Of a stretch of 64,000 nt of DNA, positions 1-9,708 are shown piece after piece (within the stretch, counting starts at the first letter, position 1; every line of letters begins with the position of its first letter). This stretch comes from Petunia secreta (Eukaryota > Streptophyta > Magnoliopsida > Solanales > Solanaceae): contig JARKIP010000005.1 of the NCBI GenBank assembly GCA_029990175.1, forward strand, positions 33,985,501 through 34,049,500, written 5' to 3'. The notes beneath the pieces are model-generated. The model saw only the letters and a list, made by a program, of their open reading frames with translations, had not been told where the DNA came from and did not search any database. The position numbers and the translations under genes are program-made.

Positions 1-62
1 GTAGATGTAATCCATCGAGGAGAGAAGATAAATATCCATTGTTGCCGTGTTTATGATGGTAT

Positions 63-98
63 GATTTCGAGGACGAAATCCTTTCAAGAAGGGGAGGA
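63..98 (+). promoter_or_regulatory. F inverted repeat plus polypurine tract
   Basis: GATTTCG (63-69), loop AGGA, CGAAATC (74-80) form a perfect 7-bp inverted repeat, followed by the purine-rich tract AAGAAGGGGAGGA ending at 98. The tract primes plus-strand DNA synthesis in LTR retroelements. The LTR starts immediately after. Confidence 0.75.
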
Positions 99-806
99 TG
101 ATGCAGTCCAAATTGAGGATGACTTTAAGAGCCGGGCTAAAGAGTTATCGGACCTTCATCAATCTTGGATGATAGCTTGGAGAAGATTCTTTGGAGAACA
201 TTTTTCCGGGTGTAAGTTAGAAGCCTTGGGATTCGTCGATTAGCATTAGAGAAGGGCGTTCTAGAAGAATGCTTGGCGTGTGGTACTTGCGGGGCACGCG
301 AACTATATTTTCTAGACAATTCAGCCGCGTGAAGGGCTCGTTTATTGGCCTTAATGCGCTGTATCTTTTTGCACTTTTTCATGCTTTTGCGTAGCTAGAC
401 TTATTTATTTTATGGTGCTTTATTAGCCCTGCGTAGCTATTGACATTTAGCCCACTTGGGGACTATTTCTTTACCTTTTAGGCGTGTGAGGCTCACCTAT
501 ATAAGCCTAACACTTAGTTTATTTTCAGCACCTTACACATTATTAAAAACAAACGCAGCTTTTTGCTAAACCTAGTACATGTTGGAAAACTTGTTCTTTT
601 TGAGTGAAATTCAATTGAACTTGTTCCTTTCCATTGATCATTCAACTTTCAATTCCTAGTTGTCTTGAGGGTTGTTGCATAGAATAGGTCCTCCTTGGCT
701 TCATCAAGAAGGTAAGTAGACTAGTTCCTACTTGCAATTCTTGGTAGATCATTGAGTGTCTTTCTTTTATCCTTTATTTTCGTTTTTCGTTGTTAATCTT
801 GCATCA
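99..806 (+). repeat. F 3' LTR (708 bp)
   Basis: Begins TGATGCAGTCC and ends CTTGCATCA, so the ends are inverted (TGATGCA). Contains the conserved motif TTGCATAGAATAGGTC at 675-690 also found in the U5 side of the other LTRs, and AAGGTAAGT near 710-718, which looks like a consensus 5' splice site. Unlike the other LTRs it has no cluster of GC-rich palindromes. Confidence 0.8.
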
Positions 807-1697
807 AAAGGCTAAGTCACTCATTGAGACTAGCCCTTTGTCCAAAAGCATGGTGGCAATCCCACCTACTTCATCTACCGGTGGCATGTGTGCCATGATG
901 CAACCGGGCGAGCTCTTGAAAGGTAATGATGGCACCAAGTTTCTCCTATGCCTAGTGCACAAAGGTATGATCCTTAACTCTAATTGTGATTTTTCTTCTA
1001 ACCCTTTGCCTAGAGTGTGTTTGAGAATGTTTTGAAGGATTTTGGTGACATGTTCCCGGATGAAATGCCGGATGGATTGCCTCCTTTGAGGGGCATTGAG
1101 CATCAAATAGACTTTGTCCCGGGATCCCAAATCCCAAACAAACCGGCCTATAGGAGCAACCCGGAGGATACAAGGGAATTGCAAAAGCAAGTGGATGAAT
1201 TGCTCACTAAAGGTTTGGTAAGGGAAAGCTTGAGTCCTTGTGCCGTGCCCGTGATCCTTGTTCCCAAAAAGGACGGCACTTGGAAAATGTGTGTTGATTG
1301 TCAGGCCGTGAACAAAATAACGGTAAAGTACCGTCATCCTATTCCCCGACTTGATGATATGTTAGATGAATTGAGCGGTTCATGTGTGTTTAGAAAAATT
1401 GACCTTAGGTCCGGCTACCATCAAATCCGGATGAAACCCGGTGATGAATGGAAAACCGCATTCAAGACCAAATTTGGTCTCTATGAATGGTTGGTGATGC
1501 CCTTTGGGCTCTCCAATGCACCTAGCACTTTCATGAGGCTAATGAACCATGTTCTAAAGCCATTCATCAACAAGTTTGTGGTCGTCTATTTTGACGATAT
1601 ATTGATCTATAGCAAATCAATAGACGACCATGTTGAACACCTTAGGCTAGTGCTTGAGAAGTTGAGAGCCGAAAAGCTCTATGCTAATTTTAAAAAG
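807..1697 (+). pseudogene. gag-pol: Element B gag-pol, part 1: protease-RT linker and reverse transcriptase
   Basis: First visible part of element B, starting after the F insertion. It encodes the linker (MCAMMQPGE motif) and most of a Ty3/gypsy reverse transcriptase, with KIDLRSGYHQIRM, the MPFGLSNAPSTF block and the catalytic YFDDILIYS. The frame shifts near 1011-1017, between NPLP and the FENVLKDF segment, so the polyprotein is already broken here. It stops mid-domain at NFKK where A1 is inserted and resumes in register at 9307. The sequence resembles the plant CRM lineage. B is plus-strand; its 5' end lies left of the window. Confidence 0.85.
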
Positions 1698-2447
1698 TGA
1701 TGCAATCGAAAATACGAAAGCGATAAAAGATAAGAAACGAGACGAGACTCACACTAAAGTCGAGTAGCAACGAAGAACTTGTTCCGTTACACCCCGAGCG
1801 ATTGGTAAGAATCACCTACGCTAAGCAACTATCCTCAAGAGACACGAGGCTCAAGCAAATAGAATGATCGAAGATGGATTGAAGAGCAACTTGGATTCAT
1901 CCAATTGATTTCAAGCCAAAAGAGTTACAATGTCAAGAGCTATGCTCATTCAATGTGTTTTGTGTTCAAAGTGAGGTAATGACAATAAATGATGAAAGAG
2001 GGCATTTATAGCACCTCATTACAATGTTTCCTAGCATTCTGGTCCGCTGCTACTCGAGTGTTCTTCGCGATCGCGCAGGGTTATACGCGATCGCGTGGAA
2101 CACTAAAATGCAGAAGGTCGCGATAGCGCGAGTCTTGGCGCGATCGCGCAGGCAAAAGAAATGGTCATCGCGATCGCGTGAGTGATGGACGCGATCGCGA
2201 AGAGCAAGTTTCCAGTCTTAGGCAGTAAGCTCAGCAGGCTTCCCCTGTTTTTGCCCTGTTTTGCTCCCCTGCTTCTTGCACTGTTTCCTGCCCGGTTTCC
2301 ACATGGAATGAGCTCCAATGCATTGCCTTTAAGTCTTTCCCCGAGCTCGTCTCATCCACGCCTCTCCAAACCAAGTGTAGGTGAGCGTCTTGTATATCCT
2401 TGGCTTGACTTCGAGTGAATGGTCTCGATGCAATTTGGGTTGCATCA
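1698..2447 (-). repeat. A1 3' LTR (750 bp)
   Basis: Plus-strand ends TGATGCAATCG and GGGTTGCATCA give 8-bp inverted termini TGATGCAA/TTGCATCA. The stretch 2065-2217 is packed with palindromes around CGCGATCGCG. The first 217 LTR bases (2231-2447, in minus sense) are read as the end of gag-pol. Confidence 0.95.
2065..2217. repeat. A1 3' LTR CGCGATCGCG palindrome cluster
   Basis: Several copies of the palindrome CGCGATCGCG or the variant GCGCGATAGCGCG within about 150 bp of U3. The same palindromes recur in the A1 leader (7817-7903) and in both A2 LTRs. Function unknown. Confidence 0.8.
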
Positions 2448-5400
2448 TCCTCCCCTTCTTGAGAAGATTTCGTCCTCGAAATTGAGGCGTCCACCTCCAA
2501 GGTGTCGTCACCTACATCAAAAGAAGTCAAGTCACTAACATTGAAAGTAGTCGATACATTATACTCACCGGGCAAATCTATCACATATGCATTGTTGTTG
2601 ATCTTGGACAACACTTGGAATGGTCCGTCGCCCCTCGGTGCCAACTTTCCTTTCCTTTGGATGGGAAAGCGTTCCTTTCGGAAGTGCACCCATACCCAAT
2701 CTCCCTTCTTGAACTCCACCTTCTTTCTCCCTTTGTTTCTCTTGGTTGCTATCTTCTCATAAGCCTCTTCCAAAGCCTTCCGCGCTTTGGCGTGAAGTTC
2801 AAGTAACGCCTTGGCCCGAGCTTTACCTTCAAAATCAACAACCACATCCCTTGGCAAAGGGGTAAGATCAAGAGGAATCAATGGGTTAAAACCATAAACA
2901 CACTCAAATGGGGTCATGCCAATCATGCGATGTAAAGTGCGGTTATATGCAAACTCCATGAGTGGTAGCTTATCAATCCAAGTCCCGGCCTTTCCTTTGG
3001 TCAGAGCTCGTAGTAGAGCTCCCAAAGTCCGGTTCACCACCTCGGTTTGCCCATCGGTTTGAGGGTGGTGGGACGTGGAGAAGAGCAATTTGGTGCCAAG
3101 AGCACCCCACAAACATTTCCAAAAATGGCTAAGGAACTTGGAGTCCCTATCACTAACAATGGTGCGAGGCACCCCATGCAATTTCAAGACATTATCAATA
3201 AACAAGGAAGCTACATGATGGGCATCATTAGTCTTTGTGCACGGAATGAAGTGAGCCATTTTGGAGAATCGGTCAACGACAACAAAAATGCTATCGTGTC
3301 CTCCTCTAGTCCGGGGTAAAGCCATAACAAAATCCATAGAAAGATCAACCCACGGACTAGTAGGGATGGGCAAAGGAGTGTATAGTCCTTGGTTGTTGGA
3401 TCTAGACTTGGCCCTCTTGCAATCCAAGCAAGCATTGCAAAATCGTTCCACAAGAGGCCTCATTTTTGGCCAATGGAATTGCTCTTTAAGTATGGCCATA
3501 GTCTTGTCCACCCCAAAGTGACCCATCAAGCCCCCGCAATGTGCTTCTTGCACTAGCACATCTCTCCAAGAGGACTCGGGGACACACACTCGCCCATGCT
3601 TGAAAATGTAGCCATCTACCCATTGGTATTTTTCCACCCTTTTCCCACTCACTAGAGCATCATGAATGCTCTTGAGCTTTGGATCATGAGCGTACAATGA
3701 CTTGATACTCTCAAAACCCACAAGTCTAGAAGCGAGAGTGGTGGCAAGAGCGAATTTTCTTGAAAGCGCATCGGCCACAACGTTGTCCTTACCCTTCTTG
3801 TAATGAATTACATAAGGAAAGGACTCAACAAATTCCACCCACTTGGCATGTCTCTTGTTCAACTTTTCTTGGCCTCTTAGATGTTTGAGTGACTCGTGGT
3901 CACTCTTGATCACGAATTCCCGAGGCCAAAGATAGTGTTGCCAATGGGCCAAAGCTCTCACTAGGGCATACAACTCCTTGTCATACGTAGAGTAATTCAA
4001 GGTTGCGCCCTTTAACTTCTCACTAAAGTAGGCAACGGGTTTCCCTTCTTGCATGAGAACACCCCCAATACCCACCCCCGAGGCATCACATTCTACCTCA
4101 AAAGCCTTCCCGAAGTCGGGCAATTGCAACAATGGGGCGGTACTTAACCTACTTTTCAATTCTTGGAAAGCCTTCTCTTGCGGCTCTCCCCAAACAAAGG
4201 ACTTGTCCTTTTTCACCAACTCGGTGAGTGGTGCGGCAATGGTGCTAAAGTCTCTAACAAAGCGCCGATAGAAACTAGCAAGGCCATGAAAACTCCGCAC
4301 ATGAGAAACGGTGGTGGGAGTAGGCCAATCTCTAATGGCGTCAACTTTGGATGCATCAACTTCTACACCATTGACACTAACGACAAAGCCCAAAAAGACA
4401 ACCTTTTCAACACAAAAGGCGCACTTCTTAAAATTGGCATAGAGCTTTTCGGCTCGTAGCACTTCAAGCACTTGACTCAAGTGGCCCACATGGTCGCCTA
4501 TTGACTTGCTATAAATCAATATGTCATCAAAGTAGACGACCACGAATTTGTTGATAAATGGCTTAAGCACGTGGTTCATTAATCTCATGAAAGTGCTAGG
4601 TGCGTTGGAGAGGCCGAAGGGCATCACCAACCATTCATATAGACCAAACTTGGTCTTGAATGCGGTTTTCCACTCATCCCCGGGTTTCATCCGGATTTGA
4701 TGGTAGCCGGACCTAAGGTCTATTTTAGAAAAGACACTAGAACCACTGAGCTCATCCAACATATCATCCAAACGAGGTATGGGATGTCGATACTTTACCG
4801 TGATCTTGTTGACCGCTCGACAATCCACACACATCCTCCAAGTGCCATCCTTCTTCGGAACAAGGATCACGGGCACGGCACAAGGGCTCAAGCTTTCCCT
4901 CACCAAGCCCTTGGTGAGCAACTCATCAATTTGCTTTTGTAGCTCCCTTGTGTCCTCGGGATTGCTCCTATATGCCGGTTTGTTGGGAATTTGAGATCCC
5001 GGGACAAGGTCAATTTGATGTTCAATGCCCCTCAAGGGAGGCAATCCATCCGGCATCTCATCCGGGAACATGTCCTCATAAACCTTCAAAACATTTTCAA
5101 TGGCACTAGGCAAAGGGTTAGGGTTAGATAAATAATCACTTTCGGAATTTAAAACCATACCTTTGTGCACTAGGCATATGAGCATCTTGGTGCCATCATT
5201 ACCTCTCAAAACCTCACCCGGTTGCATCATGGCACACATGCGACCGGTGGGAGATGGTGGAGTCTCGGCCAAAGATTTGGCCACAATCGGGGACTTGGCC
5301 TTAGCCGCTTCCCTCAACTCTTTCATGCGCCGATAGTCTTCACCTACTTGTTTCGGGGTCAAAGGTGTAAGCACGAACCTTTTTCCCTCATGTTTCACCG

Positions 5401-7258
5401 TGTAAGTGTTGGCCCGGCCATCATGAACCACTTGTTTGTCGTATTGCCAAGGCCTTCCAAACAAAAGATGGCAAGCTTGCATTGGCACCACGTCAAACAT
5501 GTGTTCATCTTGATAGTTCCCAATCTTGAATCTAATCAAGACTTGCTTCACTACCCTCAATTCCCCACACTCACTTAGCCATTGCAATCGGTAGGGATTA
5601 GGGTGCCTTTGGGTAGTCAATTTCAATTGTGAGACCAAGGATTGGCTCACCACATTCGCACAACTACCCGAGTCTATGATCATGGAACACACTTGCCCCC
5701 TCACTCTACACCGAGCATGGAACAAGTTTTCCCTTTGTTCATCTTCCCTCTCTTCACTCACCATGGTTCCCAAAATGCGGCGAACCACAAGGAACATATT
5801 AGGATCATCCCCCTCCGTCACTCTCTCTTCACCCTCACCCTCAACTTCCTCACTCTCCTCCTCAACTTCACCCTCGGACTCACTTTCACCCTCATAGACC
5901 AACCCATCATCCATCACAATCATTGTCTTCCGGGTAGGACACTCTTTGGCAAAGTGGCCATAACCCTTGCATTTATGACATTGGAAAGAAGAAGAAGAAG
6001 GAGTATTTAAAGTAGTTTTAGAAGTACCTCCAACTTCTTTGTGGTCGCTCTTCGGGGTAGCCTTTTCAAAAGGCTTCTTTACATCTCGGCTCCCACTTGC
6101 TCCACTAGCATATGGGCTCTTCCATTCTTTGGTGCGAGTTGAAGGAGTGGTGGTGGTAGTACTCCTATAGCGAGGAGCCTTTTCTTCTTTGAGCCATTTC
6201 TCGGCTTCAACCGCGGCATCACAAACATCTTGCAAGGAGTGGAAGATGTGAAGTCTCAATTGGGAAGCAATCTCCCTACTCAAGCCACTTTTGAAACGGA
6301 TGATAGCTTGTTCTTCATCCTCCGTTTCCATATCAAGAGCCATCCGGTTTTTCTCAAAGTCGTTGAAATATTCATCAACGGACTTGTAGCCTTGCTTCAA
6401 TTCATAGAGCTTTTTGAGTTGCTCTTGTCGATACTTGGGAGTCACGTACTTGTTGTTCATAACTTCTTTCAACTCTTCCCAAGTGATGTTCATCCGCAAC
6501 CCAAGTCTTCTCCTTGATCGCTTGATGGATTCCCACCAAGTAGAGGCATAGGATTCAAATGATGAAATGGCATAAGTGGCCTTCTTCTCCTCGGTCATAT
6601 CATTTGTGTCAAAGACCCGCTCCAATTGGATCTTCCATTCAAGAAATGCTTCCGGATCACTAGTCCCCTTGAAAGGCGGGATAGTGATCTTGACACTATT
6701 GAGATTAGCGTCTCGACCCCCACGGTGTTGTTCCGGTTGAACCCCATAGTTGTCATCAACATCTTCATATTCCCTTCCCAAGTTCCTTCCCATATAAGCT
6801 CTTGGTGGTCCTCGACCTCGACCACGACCTCTATCTATACCTCGGCCTCCATTCATCGCCCTCCTATTTGGATAGGGAGCATCAAAGTAATCATCATCAA
6901 GTCCGAGGCCCTCCCCTTCTTGAGCTTCATCAACTTGCTCAAGAGGTGCAATGTTTCTCCATGGCCTTAGGAATGGAACATCTCCTTGGGGATTGCCCAA
7001 GGGTTGGGGATTGCCCAACATTCTTTCTCTAGCAAGAGCCTCATCCCTCAACCGTTGTCGACGAACTAGCTCCGCATAATGATCCGGCTTCATGATGGAA
7101 TCATCACTAGTGCCTTCATTGGGGTCCTTTTGGACACTCGGGGTCCTCTCCTTTTCAAGAGCCTCCATTTTAAGGTTTAGTGCCTTCACCTCGGCTAACA
7201 AGTTAGCCAAGACGTCGGTTGGAACCTCAATGGTATTCTTTGCTTTCTCCTCCGCCAT
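2231..7258 (-). CDS. gag-pol: A1 gag-pol polyprotein (intact, CRM lineage)
   Basis: Single uninterrupted frame of 1675 codons from an ATG at 7258. Order: gag with an Arg/Gly-rich stretch and capsid-like region, a CCHC zinc knuckle (CHKCKGYGHFAKECP, about residue 427), aspartic protease (IIDSGS, about 528), reverse transcriptase (YFDDILIYS, about 908), RNase H (ECDASG, about 1057), and integrase with a zinc-binding segment and DDE residues in MDFVM, SDRDSKF and QTEVVN (about 1307, 1368, 1406). The C-terminus (ISRTKSSQEGEDD, then RPFTRSQAK) is encoded by the polypurine-tract region and by 217 bases of LTR, as described for CRM elements. No lesion seen, so it could encode a working polyprotein. 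It differs from the A2 product at only a few residues. Confidence 0.95.
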   Translation of the reverse strand: MAEEKAKNTIEVPTDVLANLLAEVKALNLKMEALEKERTPSVQKDPNEGTSDDSIMKPDHYAELVRRQRLRDEALARERMLGNPQPLGNPQGDVPFLRPWRNIAPLEQVDEAQEGEGLGLDDDYFDAPYPNRRAMNGGRGIDRGRGRGRGPPRAYMGRNLGREYEDVDDNYGVQPEQHRGGRDANLNSVKITIPPFKGTSDPEAFLEWKIQLERVFDTNDMTEEKKATYAISSFESYASTWWESIKRSRRRLGLRMNITWEELKEVMNNKYVTPKYRQEQLKKLYELKQGYKSVDEYFNDFEKNRMALDMETEDEEQAIIRFKSGLSREIASQLRLHIFHSLQDVCDAAVEAEKWLKEEKAPRYRSTTTTTPSTRTKEWKSPYASGASGSRDVKKPFEKATPKSDHKEVGGTSKTTLNTPSSSSFQCHKCKGYGHFAKECPTRKTMIVMDDGLVYEGESESEGEVEEESEEVEGEGEERVTEGDDPNMFLVVRRILGTMVSEEREDEQRENLFHARCRVRGQVCSMIIDSGSCANVVSQSLVSQLKLTTQRHPNPYRLQWLSECGELRVVKQVLIRFKIGNYQDEHMFDVVPMQACHLLFGRPWQYDKQVVHDGRANTYTVKHEGKRFVLTPLTPKQVGEDYRRMKELREAAKAKSPIVAKSLAETPPSPTGRMCAMMQPGEVLRGNDGTKMLICLVHKGMVLNSESDYLSNPNPLPSAIENVLKVYEDMFPDEMPDGLPPLRGIEHQIDLVPGSQIPNKPAYRSNPEDTRELQKQIDELLTKGLVRESLSPCAVPVILVPKKDGTWRMCVDCRAVNKITVKYRHPIPRLDDMLDELSGSSVFSKIDLRSGYHQIRMKPGDEWKTAFKTKFGLYEWLVMPFGLSNAPSTFMRLMNHVLKPFINKFVVVYFDDILIYSKSIGDHVGHLSQVLEVLRAEKLYANFKKCAFCVEKVVFLGFVVSVNGVEVDASKVDAIRDWPTPTTVSHVRSFHGLASFYRRFVRDFSTIAAPLTELVKKDKSFVWGEPQEKAFQELKSRLSTAPLLQLPDFGKAFEVECDASGVGIGGVLMQEGKPVAYFSEKLKGATLNYSTYDKELYALVRALAHWQHYLWPREFVIKSDHESLKHLRGQEKLNKRHAKWVEFVESFPYVIHYKKGKDNVVADALSRKFALATTLASRLVGFESIKSLYAHDPKLKSIHDALVSGKRVEKYQWVDGYIFKHGRVCVPESSWRDVLVQEAHCGGLMGHFGVDKTMAILKEQFHWPKMRPLVERFCNACLDCKRAKSRSNNQGLYTPLPIPTSPWVDLSMDFVMALPRTRGGHDSIFVVVDRFSKMAHFIPCTKTNDAHHVASLFIDNVLKLHGVPRTIVSDRDSKFLSHFWKCLWGALGTKLLFSTSHHPQTDGQTEVVNRTLGALLRALTKGKAGTWIDKLPLMEFAYNRTLHRMIGMTPFECVYGFNPLIPLDLTPLPRDVVVDFEGKARAKALLELHAKARKALEEAYEKIATKRNKGRKKVEFKKGDWVWVHFRKERFPIQRKGKLAPRGDGPFQVLSKINNNAYVIDLPGEYNVSTTFNVSDLTSFDVGDDTLEVDASISRTKSSQEGEDDATQIASRPFTRSQAKDIQDAHLHLVWRGVDETSSGKDLKAMHWSSFHVETGQETVQEAGEQNRAKTGEAC
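2448..2483 (-). promoter_or_regulatory. A1 polypurine tract and inverted repeat
   Basis: On the minus strand AATTTCG-AGGA-CGAAATC is followed by TTCTCAAGAAGGGGAGGA directly abutting the 3' LTR. The repeat pairs 6 of 7 positions here. The region is translated as the SRTKSSQEGEDD segment. Confidence 0.75.
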
Positions 7259-7270
7259 GTACCTACAACA
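7256..7270 (-). promoter_or_regulatory. A1 splice-acceptor-like gag start
   Basis: Minus strand reads TTGTTGTAGGTACATGG: a pyrimidine/T-rich run, an AG, then GTACATG with the gag start codon. Close variants occur before the gag ATG in C, D, E and K. Confidence 0.5.
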
Positions 7271-8541
7271 ATCAAAAACAAGAAAGGAAGATTAGAGTAA
7301 AAGTCCTCACTCACTCCCTCACTTTTGGTTGTCGCTCGGGTTCACTCAAGCTTGGGGTTAGATTCACACAAACTTGAAATCAACGGCCTCCTCGTAGTTG
7401 CGCAACCTCCTCAATGATCAAACCAAAATACAAGAACCAATTGCTCTTCGGGAAGAGTGGATTCAATGGGACTCGATTAACGCTAAGCTATTTGGTGCGC
7501 ACTTGAACCAAACAATTAACTACGAATCTTCTTTGAACTCTACTCTCCTTCTAGGCACGAGTATCCTATTCGCACAAGGGATTAGTACTAATTGGGTAGA
7601 AGTGTTACCCTCAAAGTACTAACCGGAAGTGGCGCGATCAAATGTTCAAAGATCGAATCGCCGCTAAACGGATTCGGAATTGGACGGATTTTGGTTTGTG
7701 ATCTAGAAACTCACCATATTTGATGATGCTATGGGAGTTTTGGTGGTTGGAAACTGTTACGACACCTTTGCGAACGTTCTGTCCAGCTTCAGGAAATTCT
7801 GGAAATAAGTACCCTTCGCGATCGCGTGTGGTTGGGCGCGATCGCGTTGAACAAAATTTCAGAAATGGCGCGATAGCGCGGGACCTTGCGCGATCGCGCA
7901 GGTTTGTTCAGCTGAACCAGAATTTCGACAGAAACACAGCAGTTTTGGCACAACAACAACCCAAATGCAATGTATTTCAGTTTTCAAGCTTTCCAAAGAT
8001 GTTTTTCAGCTGGAACAAACATTCCCCAATAGTTCATACACCAAAACATCCATCAAACAACTTGTTTTTTTCAAAGATTTTTGACAAGTTCTTCAATATT
8101 TCCAAAACCTTCAAGAACCAAATTTTTGATTTTCACTACAATACTCCAAATGATGTTATGTTGGTATCAAAACAACGGGAAAACTATTGTGAACAATCCC
8201 CGATACCAAACATTCACGACATCATAACATCAAGCAAGTTTTGGCAAATTTTGCAAAATACCCAACCTAGGGTTCAATTTTTTGAACTTTTGATTTTCAA
8301 CTCCAAAACGCGTTTTGTTGGTACCCAATTGTCGGGTTCACGTAAACAAACAATCCCCGATAATCAAAACCAACAAAATCGTAACAACAAGCGATTTCCT
8401 TCAAATTTTTGGGTTTTCAAGTTTTTGAATTTTTTTCTTCTTTTTCAATATAACAAGAACAAGAACACGAAAATAAATGCGGAACAAAGATGACAAGCAC
8501 GAAGAGTAGGACGAGGGCTCGTAAGAACGCAACCCTAGCCT
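7259..8541 (-). other. A1 untranslated leader (about 1.28 kb)
   Basis: Non-coding sequence between primer site and gag ATG. It holds a CGCGATCGCG palindrome cluster at 7817-7903 like that in the LTR, and an A-rich stretch (sense) near 8420-8450. The short reading frames inside show no recognisable protein. All CRM-like elements here have a leader of roughly 0.95-1.3 kb. Confidence 0.75.
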
Positions 8542-8554
8542 TGCTCTGATACCA
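8542..8554 (-). promoter_or_regulatory. A1 primer-binding site, initiator tRNA-Met
   Basis: Minus strand TGGTATCAGAGCA, complementary to the 3' end of plant initiator Met-tRNA, 2 nt from the 5' LTR. Confidence 0.9.
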
Positions 8555-8556
8555 AC

Positions 8557-9306
8557 TGATGCAATCGAAAATACGAAAGCGATAAAAGATAAGAAACGAG
8601 ACGAGACTCACACTAAAGTCGAGTAGCAACGAAGAACTTGTTCCGTTACACCCCGAGCGATTGGTAAGAATCACCTACGCTAAGCAACTATCCTCAAGAG
8701 ACACGAGGCTCAAGCAAATAGAATGATCGAAGATGGATTGAAGAGCAACTTGGATTCATCCAATTGATTTCAAGCCAAAAGAGTTACAATGTCAAGAGCT
8801 ATGCTCATTCAATGTGTTTTGTGTTCAAAGTGAGGTAATGACAATAAATGATGAAAGAGGGCATTTATAGCACCTCATTACAATGTTTCCTAGCATTCTG
8901 GTCCGCTGCTACTCGAGTGTTCTTCGCGATCGCGCAGGGTTATACGCGATCGCGTGGAACACTAAAATGCAGAAGGTCGCGATAGCGCGAGTCTTGGCGC
9001 GATCGCGCAGGCAAAAGAAATGGTCATCGCGATCGCGTGAGTGATGGACGCGATCGCGAAGAGCAAGTTTCCAGTCTTAGGCAGTAAGCTCAGCAGGCTT
9101 CCCCTGTTTTTGCCCTGTTTTGCTCCCCTGCTTCTTGCACTGTTTCCTGCCCGGTTTCCACATGGAATGAGCTCCAATGCATTGCCTTTAAGTCTTTCCC
9201 CGAGCTCGTCTCATCCACGCCTCTCCAAACCAAGTGTAGGTGAGCGTCTTGTATATCCTTGGCTTGACTTCGAGTGAATGGTCTCGATGCAATTTGGGTT
9301 GCATCA
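8557..9306 (-). repeat. A1 5' LTR (750 bp)
   Basis: Matches the 3' LTR with no difference noticed. Contains the TATA-like TATAAATG (plus 8862-8869), the conserved motif TTGCTTAGCGTAGGTG (plus 8672-8687) and the U3 palindrome cluster (8924-9076). Confidence 0.95.
8862..8869 (-). promoter_or_regulatory. A1 LTR TATA box
   Basis: CTATAAATGC in sense orientation, placed between the palindrome-rich U3 and the U5-side motifs, as expected for the LTR promoter. Confidence 0.6.
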
Positions 9307-9569
9307 AAAAGTGTGCCTTTGGTGTTGAGAAGGTGGCCTTTCTTGGGTTTGTTGTGAGTGCTCAAGGAGTGGAGGTGGATGAGTCTAAGGTAGAGGCCAT
9401 ACGTGATTGGCCTACTCCTACTACCGTGACTCAAGTGAGAAGCTTTCATGGTCTCGCAAGCTTTTATAGGCGATTTGTGAGGGACTTTAGCTCCATTGCC
9501 GCTCCACTCACCGAATTGGTGAAGAAAGACCAACCGTTTGTTTGGGGAGAGCCTCAAGAGAAGGCCTTC
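9307..9569 (+). pseudogene. gag-pol: Element B gag-pol, part 2: end of RT
   Basis: Continues B's reverse transcriptase after A1 (KKCAFGVEKV onward) through the RT thumb and connection (SFHGLASFYRRFVRDF) to EPQEKAF. The first five bases are the A1 target duplication and the last five (CCTTC) that of C, which interrupts here. Reading frame is open. Confidence 0.9.
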
Positions 9570-9708
9570 TGATAAGACCCAAATCGAGCAACCATCCAAA
9601 AACACCATCCAAGGCCAAGGAAGAGCACTTCAAGGTCATACATTGGGACGTCATGGAAAGAAGAGCATCCGAGACACATTTCGAAGTGTTTCAAGAAGCT
9701 TCAGGAAG

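Larger units (their letters stand above)
1..806 (+). mobile_element. Element F: 3' end of a CRM-like Ty3/gypsy element
   Basis: The 3' terminus of an element whose body lies left of the window. The inner 98 bases hold the inverted repeat and polypurine tract found in every CRM-like element here, followed by a complete LTR (99-806). The 5 bp after the LTR (AAAGG, 807-811) should be the target duplication; its partner is outside the window. F sits inside element B: downstream sequence resumes B's coding region between protease and reverse transcriptase. No protein domain is visible in bases 1-98, so I cannot say whether F is autonomous. Confidence 0.85.
1698..9306 (-). mobile_element. Element A1: complete CRM-type Ty3/gypsy retrotransposon
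   Basis: 7609 bp, minus orientation, flanked by a perfect 5-bp duplication AAAAG (1693-1697 and 9307-9311) within B's reverse transcriptase. Layout on the minus strand: 5' LTR 8557-9306, tRNA-Met primer site, leader of about 1.28 kb, one gag-pol frame, polypurine tract, 3' LTR 1698-2447. The two 750-bp LTRs show no difference by eye, so the insertion is young. A second copy, A2, is at 44753-52374. Family assignment to CRM rests on RT and integrase motifs, the primer site, and the coding frame continuing into the LTR. Confidence 0.95.

Noticed and set aside
5118..5136. GGGTTAGGGTTAG, telomere-like repeat
   Set aside because: Only two units, inside the A1 polyprotein coding region, and present in A2 at the same place (about 48170); explained by the codons.
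5222..6010. Plus-strand reading frames of 118-122 codons opposite A1 gag-pol
   Set aside because: They mirror the intact minus-strand polyprotein, recur identically in A2, and have no domain signals.
9240..9572. A single gene of 110 codons at 9240-9572
   Set aside because: Its first 20 or so codons are A1 LTR and the rest is interrupted RT of B; an artefact of the insertion.
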